A stretch of DNA of 18,278 bases, from NCBI GenBank assembly GCA_029865515.1, contig JAOUGQ010000027.1, positions 1 through 18,278 of the forward strand, read 5' to 3'. The DNA comes from Nitrospirota bacterium. Lineage in GTDB: Bacteria > Nitrospirota > Nitrospiria > Nitrospirales > UBA8639. Below the pieces are notes generated by a model, which made no database searches, was not told where the DNA came from, and saw nothing but the letters and a program-made list of their open reading frames with translations. A program made the position numbers and the translations under genes. Positions 14,407 through 18,278 of the stretch are shown in pieces. Within the stretch, counting starts at the first letter, position 1, and every line of letters begins with the position of its first letter.

Positions 14407-15417
14407 ATGAAAACTTCGGCGCTACCCATTGTCTCATCTTGCCAATCTCCTGGATTAGCTCCCTCCTTTGAACAGACCTTGGCCTTCCATCATCTGCTTC
14501 CCCTCAAGGCGCACTTGATTTCCATCCTTCAGGTTAATATCGGGAAAGTCTGCAACCAAACCTGCCACCATTGCCATGTAAATGCCGGTCCCCAACGAAC
14601 GGAAAGTATGAGCAAGGACACCATGGATCAGGTCCTGGACGTTCTCGACCGCACCCCTCAAATCACGACGGTGGATATTACCGGTGGGGCGCCGGAGATG
14701 AATCCGTATTTTGAGTATCTGGTTGAGCAATGTCGGGCACGAGGCAGGAAAGTGATCGACCGATGCAATCTCACCGTATTTTATGTGAAAGGAAAAGCAC
14801 GCCTCCCCCGGTTTCTCGCAGACCATCAAGTCGACATCATTGCCTCTCTGCCCTGTTATGAAGAGGGCAATGTCAACCAGCAGCGAGGAAAAGGGGTGTT
14901 TGATCGGAGTATTATGGCGCTGCAAAGCCTCAACAGCTTGGGTTATGGAAAAGAGGGAACAGGCTTAGTTCTGGATCTGGTCTACAACCCGCTGGGCCCT
15001 GTCCTTCCACCACCTCAAGCCGAATTAGAACAGGACTTCAAAGAAGAGTTGGGACAGCGATATGGGATACAGTTCAACCGGCTCTATACGATTACCAATA
15101 TGCCCATCAGTCGTTTCCGTGATGATTTAGCCGAGGCCGGACAGCTCGAACACTACTACACGCTCTTACTGAATCATTTTAATCCCTCGGCCGTAGATGG
15201 GCTCATGTGCCGGTCTCTGTTAAGTGTCGGGTGGGATGGACGCCTCTATGACTGTGATTTCAATCAGATGTTGGATTTGCCGGTACAGACCGAAACCCAG
15301 GAATGGATACACCAATTCGATCTCACCCTATTGGAACACAGGCACATTGTCGTTGGCCCCCATTGCTTTGGATGTACCGCGGGAGCAGGCTCCTCTTGTG
15401 GCGGAGCGTTGACCTAA
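14407..15417 (+). CDS. arsS: Arsenosugar biosynthesis radical SAM protein (ArsS family)
   Basis: Radical S-adenosylmethionine enzyme of 336 aa. The cluster motif is C49-x3-C53-x2-C56 in GKVCNQTCHHCHVNAGP, followed by the SAM-binding DITGGAPEMNP (about 90-100). C-terminal cysteines C268, C283, C320, C323 and C331 suggest one or more extra Fe-S or metalloid ligands, as in SPASM-like radical SAM proteins. ArsS enzymes characterised with ArsM in cyanobacteria add a 5'-deoxyadenosyl group to dimethylated arsenic, the precursor step of arsenosugars, and the gene directly after arsM here supports the same role. The ATG at 14407 has no clear ribosome binding site. The first 35 residues are poorly conserved, so the true start could be slightly further downstream. 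A related selenobiotic radical SAM function is possible but less likely beside arsM. Confidence 0.87.
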   Translation: MKTSALPIVSSCQSPGLAPSFEQTLAFHHLLPLKAHLISILQVNIGKVCNQTCHHCHVNAGPQRTESMSKDTMDQVLDVLDRTPQITTVDITGGAPEMNPYFEYLVEQCRARGRKVIDRCNLTVFYVKGKARLPRFLADHQVDIIASLPCYEEGNVNQQRGKGVFDRSIMALQSLNSLGYGKEGTGLVLDLVYNPLGPVLPPPQAELEQDFKEELGQRYGIQFNRLYTITNMPISRFRDDLAEAGQLEHYYTLLLNHFNPSAVDGLMCRSLLSVGWDGRLYDCDFNQMLDLPVQTETQEWIHQFDLTLLEHRHIVVGPHCFGCTAGAGSSCGGALT

Positions 15418-15458
15418 ATCGCCTACCCTTTTTATAGCAACAAATTCGGACACGCTCC

Positions 15459-15707
15459 TTACCTGGAACTCTCCCGCGCGAAATGACGGGCGCAATCCTC
15501 GCTGCAGAAATAATAATTCTTTCCCCCTACTTCCTGCACAATTGCCGTTCCGGCGGCCACGTAGACTTTACAGACGGGATCTTGAATCATCACATCTTTT
15601 CCTGGAATGGCTTTTTCCGATTTTGGCTGACCCCACTCACGGAGAGCCCGGCGAACCATATAGAACAGGACGACTAAAAGAATCAGAATAGTAATAATTT
15701 TGTACAT
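15459..15707 (-). CDS. Small membrane-anchored YHS-domain protein
   Basis: An 82-aa protein with one N-terminal membrane helix (about residues 4-18, ITILILLVVLFYMV), a basic RRALREW segment, and a C-terminal YHS-type metal-binding motif: DPVCKVYV with C46, then YYFCSEDCARHF with C68 and C72. YHS domains are short cysteine-containing modules often found in metal-transport or metal-sensing proteins. The frame stays open upstream to a TTG at 15770, but the ATG at 15707 is preferred because the helix begins there and the upstream extension shows no family-like sequence. It is convergent with arsS (41 nt) and divergent from the cyclase gene. Similar small proteins are widespread and unassigned; a link to the arsenic genes is only positional. 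Confidence 0.75.
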   Translation of the reverse strand: MYKIITILILLVVLFYMVRRALREWGQPKSEKAIPGKDVMIQDPVCKVYVAAGTAIVQEVGGKNYYFCSEDCARHFARESSR

Positions 15708-15865
15708 AGTATGTGACTGGCCTTTTGGAGTGAATGGGATTTTGTACCACTTTTCCAGTATTAATTCCAAATATCCAGTGACCGGGCTTTTCTCCCAAAG
15801 GTGGGGATGCTTCTCATGGCTTCTGCCATTGCTGTGGCCTTTCTCAAGTTGTTAGGATTTTCCCA

Positions 15866-16681
15866 ATGCGGACGACAACGTTCTCCCTCAGCCTCACATG
15901 TTCCTGGCCATCCTGGACAAGAGTTATTCTAATAGCTCTCTTGTTAGGAGGATGCGCCACAAACCCTTCCCGCACCGGAACGATCCTGGATCTGACATAT
16001 TCCTTTGATGAAGACACGGTCTATTGGCCGACGAATGAGCCCTTTCATTGGGAAAAAGCAAGTTGGGGTCCTACTCTAAAAGGATACTGGTATGCATCCG
16101 CGGTTTACTCAGCCTCGGAACATGGCGGCACGCACCTCGATGCTCCTATCCATTTTGCGGAATCCGGATGGACCGTGGATGAAATTCCCGTCGCCAATCT
16201 AACCGGGAAGGCTATCGTGCTGGATATTCGATCGCAAGTGGAGTCGAATCCGGATTATAGTCTCCAAATTGACGATATCGCACGATGGGAAGACTCGTAC
16301 GGGTTAATCCCGCCCAAAGCGGTCGTCTTGCTCTACACCGGGTTTGGACAGTATTGGCCGGAAAAATCCCGCTATCTTGGCAGTTTCACCCCGGAGGATC
16401 CCATGACCCTTCATTTCCCTGGTTTCTCTGCCGAAGCCATATCATTTCTGCTCCACAAGCGGGAAATTTTAGGAATAGGCATTGATACAGCCAGCATTGA
16501 TCCCGGCCAATCACGTGATTTCCCGGTTCATCAAATTCTTGGTCAGGCGAACTGCTATGCGTTGGAGAATGTCGCTCACCTCGACCGGTTACCACCTCGA
16601 GGAGCTCGAATAACCGCCCTCCCTATGAAGATTCGAGGAGGCACAGGAGCACCCGTTCGAATTATCGCGATCTTGCCATAA
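15866..16681 (+). CDS. Cyclase/kynurenine formamidase-fold family lipoprotein
   Basis: A 271-aa member of the cyclase family (PF04199), which includes kynurenine formamidase and isatin hydrolase, metal-dependent hydrolases. The metal-binding signature is HGGTHLDAPIHF (H86, H90, D92, H96), with GIDTASID (about 205-212) and CYALENVAHLD containing E234 near the end. The N-terminus is a signal peptide with a lipobox, ALLLGGC, placing the lipidated cysteine at residue 30. The enzyme is therefore probably anchored outside the cytoplasm, unlike cytosolic kynurenine formamidase. No tryptophan-degradation genes are nearby, so the substrate cannot be stated. The ATG at 15866 fits a typical signal peptide of basic residue, hydrophobic core and lipobox. 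It is divergent from the YHS gene and followed 102 nt later by a MoaD/ThiS-like gene. Confidence 0.82.
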   Translation: MRTTTFSLSLTCSWPSWTRVILIALLLGGCATNPSRTGTILDLTYSFDEDTVYWPTNEPFHWEKASWGPTLKGYWYASAVYSASEHGGTHLDAPIHFAESGWTVDEIPVANLTGKAIVLDIRSQVESNPDYSLQIDDIARWEDSYGLIPPKAVVLLYTGFGQYWPEKSRYLGSFTPEDPMTLHFPGFSAEAISFLLHKREILGIGIDTASIDPGQSRDFPVHQILGQANCYALENVAHLDRLPPRGARITALPMKIRGGTGAPVRIIAILP

Positions 16682-16783
16682 TATGGATACTATCCAGTTC
16701 AAAGAACTAACATGACCTGAAGATTTTCATGACCTCTCAAGTGAACCTGTTAAACTAGTTATTATCATGAACCAGAGGAAATT

Positions 16784-17059
16784 ATGGTTACGATTACGTT
16801 AATGGGTGATTTACAAACCAATGAGGGAGAGCGAGCCCTCGGATGCGAGATTCCTGACTCCATCACAGTCAAACAACTGATCCGGAAACAAGGCAAACCC
16901 CTTCGGGAAATCTTTCAACTGCTAAAAGAGAAGAAAGTCATGGTGACCGTCAATAAGCGAATTGCCAGTGAAGACACCAAAGTCTACGATGGAGATGCGG
17001 TGCATATCGTCGCTCATAATGGTATGGGACAAAGCGGACTGACTCCCTCACTCTACTGA
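16784..17059 (+). CDS. MoaD/ThiS-like beta-grasp protein without C-terminal Gly-Gly
   Basis: A 91-aa protein resembling the MoaD/ThiS ubiquitin-like sulfur carriers: an initial beta strand (MVTITLMGDL), the PDSITVKQLI segment, the central VMVTVNKRIA strand, and DGDAVHIVAHN near the end, the usual pattern of the fold. Sulfur carriers end in Gly-Gly, which is adenylated and thiocarboxylated. This protein instead continues to NGMGQSGLTPSLY and has no Gly-Gly. It may be a non-carrier beta-grasp protein, need processing, or be degenerate. AGAGGA 4 nt before the ATG is a good ribosome binding site. A small ORF begins 30 nt after its stop and is broken by the IS630 element, so any partner gene in the same operon may have been separated. 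Confidence 0.72.
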   Translation: MVTITLMGDLQTNEGERALGCEIPDSITVKQLIRKQGKPLREIFQLLKEKKVMVTVNKRIASEDTKVYDGDAVHIVAHNGMGQSGLTPSLY

Positions 17060-17089
17060 AGAAAAAAGCGTCCTGCATGAGGAATCGCC

Positions 17090-17120
17090 ATGAGGAGACG
17101 GTCCCTGGTTACCTCGTCTA
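17090..17120 (+). pseudogene. Start of an ORF interrupted by the IS630 element
   Basis: An ATG at 17090 has a strong GAGGA ribosome binding site at 17079-17083. The frame runs 10 codons (MRRRSLVTSS) to the insertion point. As the DNA stands, it then reads 12 codons into the element and stops. If the element and one TA copy are removed, the frame joins in phase with 18259-18278 and stays open to the window end (SLQSGDT). The product is not recognisable from 17 residues. It could also be a chance open frame. Confidence 0.4.
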
Positions 17121-18200
17121 GTGTAGTGCGTCCAACGCTTCTTTACTTTTGTTGATTTTAGCTAGAATGGACTCTGCAGTAGCCGTCCAGACGAACGCCC
17201 GTGGTTGCTGATTGTGTCCGTTCAAATAGTCATCAATGGCGGTGATCAATTCTGGGACGCTCTGGAACGACCCACGACGGATGCGTTTGACCGTCAACTC
17301 TCGAAACCACCGCTCAACCATATTCAGCCAAGAACTGGATGTGGGTGTGAAATGCAAATGAACCCGTGGATGGCGGCGCAGCCACTGGTTGACGCGTGGA
17401 TGTTTGTGCGTGCCGTAATTATCCACGATCAAATGTAAGGCCACATGCTGCGGGGTTTCTGCGTCAATCTTCTTCAGAAACCGAATAAATTCCTGGTGAC
17501 GGTGCCGTGGCATGCAGTCACCGATCACTTTGCCCGTGAGCATATTCAGGGCAGCAAACAGGGGGGTCGTCCCGTTTCGTTTATAATCATGCGTCATCGT
17601 GCCACATCGCCCTTTCTTCATGGGCAGTCCTGGTTGCGTCCGGTCAAGCGCCTGGATCTGACTTTTCTCGTCCACCGACAGCACGAGGGAATGATCCGGC
17701 GGGTTGAGGTACAACCCGACAATCTCGTGAAGCTTGGCCACAAAGTTGATGTCGCGACTGACTTTGAAGCTCTTGGTCAAATGAGGTTTCAGCTGATGCA
17801 GCTGCCAGATGCGACGCACCGTGGCTTCGCTCACCCCCTGAGCCTTCGCCATGGTCCGCGTACTCCACTGCGTGGCGTTGGGCGGCTTCGTCTGGATAGT
17901 AGCGGCCACAATCTTGCGCACTTTGCGCTCCGTGATTCTTGGGATTCGACCCGGGCGGGGAGCATCCTTTTGAAGACCCTCCTTGCGCCTGGCCAGGAAT
18001 CGTTCCCGCCACAACTGCACGGTCGGCCGAGCAATCCCCATCTGCCTCGCAATGGCCTGACTCTGCATCCCATCCGCCGCTAGCAAAATCATCCGCGCTC
18101 GTTGCGCCAGTCGCACGGCCGCCGTCCGCGACTGGGCCCAGGTCTCCAAGGTCGCCCGTTCTTCTGGGGAAAGGGTAATGGGTGCGGCTATGCGACTCAC
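17118..18200 (-). CDS. IS630-family DDE transposase
   Basis: Transposase of 360 aa. The N-terminal half has helix-turn-helix DNA-binding segments (SQAIARQMGIARPTVQLWRE at about 47-66, and GVSEATVRRIWQL further on). The catalytic triad is D177 (LVLSVDEKS), D260 (LIVDNYGTHK) and E296 (SWLNMVERWF), 35 residues after the second Asp, as in IS630/Tc1-mariner enzymes. Length and motifs match complete family members. Translation begins at GTG: no in-frame ATG lies between it and an upstream in-frame stop. The TAG stop is formed by the TA target duplication plus the flanking host base, and the last five codons lie within the terminal repeat. Confidence 0.93.
   Translation of the reverse strand: MSRIAAPITLSPEERATLETWAQSRTAAVRLAQRARMILLAADGMQSQAIARQMGIARPTVQLWRERFLARRKEGLQKDAPRPGRIPRITERKVRKIVAATIQTKPPNATQWSTRTMAKAQGVSEATVRRIWQLHQLKPHLTKSFKVSRDINFVAKLHEIVGLYLNPPDHSLVLSVDEKSQIQALDRTQPGLPMKKGRCGTMTHDYKRNGTTPLFAALNMLTGKVIGDCMPRHRHQEFIRFLKKIDAETPQHVALHLIVDNYGTHKHPRVNQWLRRHPRVHLHFTPTSSSWLNMVERWFRELTVKRIRRGSFQSVPELITAIDDYLNGHNQQPRAFVWTATAESILAKINKSKEALDALH
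17119..17148 (+). repeat. Left terminal inverted repeat of the IS630 element
   Basis: The outer 14 bases, TA plus GTGTAGTGCGTC, match the right end perfectly in inverse orientation. After eight mismatch-rich positions the match resumes with CTTTACTT (17141-17148). The outer end overlaps the transposase stop codon. Confidence 0.9.
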
Positions 18201-18228
18201 CCCTGCATCATAGCCTCGTGGAGATAAT

Positions 18229-18258
18229 AAGTAAAGTTAATTATGACGCACTACACTA
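18229..18258 (-). repeat. Right terminal inverted repeat of the IS630 element
   Basis: GACGCACTACAC plus TA (18245-18258) is the exact reverse complement of the left end, and the inner match AAGTAAAG lies at 18229-18236. The transposase promoter probably lies in or next to this end. Twenty bases of host DNA follow to the window edge. Confidence 0.9.
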
Positions 18259-18278
18259 GCCTACAATCGGGGGACACG

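Larger units (their letters stand above)
17119..18258. mobile_element. IS630-family insertion sequence, apparently complete
   Basis: The element is about 1.14 kb. It has one minus-strand transposase gene, terminal inverted repeats, and TA dinucleotides at both ends (17119-17120 and 18257-18258). The outer bases are C on the left and G on the right, so the uninterrupted target reads CTAG, the preferred IS630-type target whose TA is duplicated on insertion. The ends and the reading frame are intact, which suggests a recent, possibly active copy. It sits 59 nt downstream of the MoaD/ThiS-like gene. Confidence 0.9.

Noticed and set aside
15708..15770. N-terminal extension of the YHS protein to a TTG at 15770
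   Set aside because: The extension has no conserved features, and the ATG at 15707 sits directly before the membrane helix.
16711..16736. Repeated CATGACCT upstream of the MoaD/ThiS-like gene as a regulatory direct repeat
   Set aside because: Only two short copies without clear relation to a promoter; likely chance.
17445..18083. 212-aa plus-strand frame opposite the IS630 transposase
   Set aside because: Its whole length is antisense to a transposase with an intact catalytic triad; the translation shows no family features.

Overview
The window looks like chromosomal DNA of a Nitrospira-type bacterium (phylum Nitrospirota). This is an inference from gene content: a respiratory complex I operon with two nuoM genes in tandem, as described for the '2M' complex I of Nitrospira, a NuoG rich in Fe-S motifs, and a nearby arsM-arsS pair. 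No rRNA or other taxonomic marker is present.

Region 1 (1-11947, + strand) is the distal part of a tightly packed complex I operon: nuoD (5' end outside the window), nuoG, nuoI, nuoJ, nuoK, nuoL, nuoM1, nuoM2, nuoN. Most gaps are 1-25 nt. No nuoE, nuoF or nuoH lies between nuoD and nuoI. NuoL has a lengthened C-terminal amphipathic helix, which fits four antiporter-like subunits (L, M1, M2, N) in one membrane arm. NuoM2 lacks the TM7 lysine that L, M1 and N all keep. In an autotrophic nitrite oxidiser such an enzyme is thought to run in reverse, spending proton motive force to make low-potential reductant. That role is inference here.

Region 2 (11948-13130) holds the convergent end of the operon, a minus-strand membrane-anchored zinc-ribbon protein, and a 401-nt intergenic region. 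The intergenic region carries a 14-bp near-palindrome, a 9-bp tandem repeat, a perfect 15-bp dyad and a sigma70-like promoter overlapped by an inverted repeat.

Region 3 (13131-15417) is a two-gene arsenic unit. ArsM (arsenite S-adenosylmethionine methyltransferase) has a C-terminal two-repeat cysteine-rich extension. ArsS is a radical-SAM enzyme. Together they suggest methylation of arsenite followed by attachment of a 5'-deoxyadenosyl group, the first steps towards arsenosugars.

Region 4 (15459-17059) holds a small membrane-anchored YHS protein (minus strand), a lipoprotein of the cyclase/kynurenine-formamidase fold family, and a MoaD/ThiS-like beta-grasp protein without the usual C-terminal Gly-Gly.

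Region 5 (17118-18259) is an apparently intact IS630-family element inserted at a CTAG target. It seems to have split a small ORF that starts at 17090 and resumes after the element at the right edge of the window. The transposase stop codon is completed by the target DNA.
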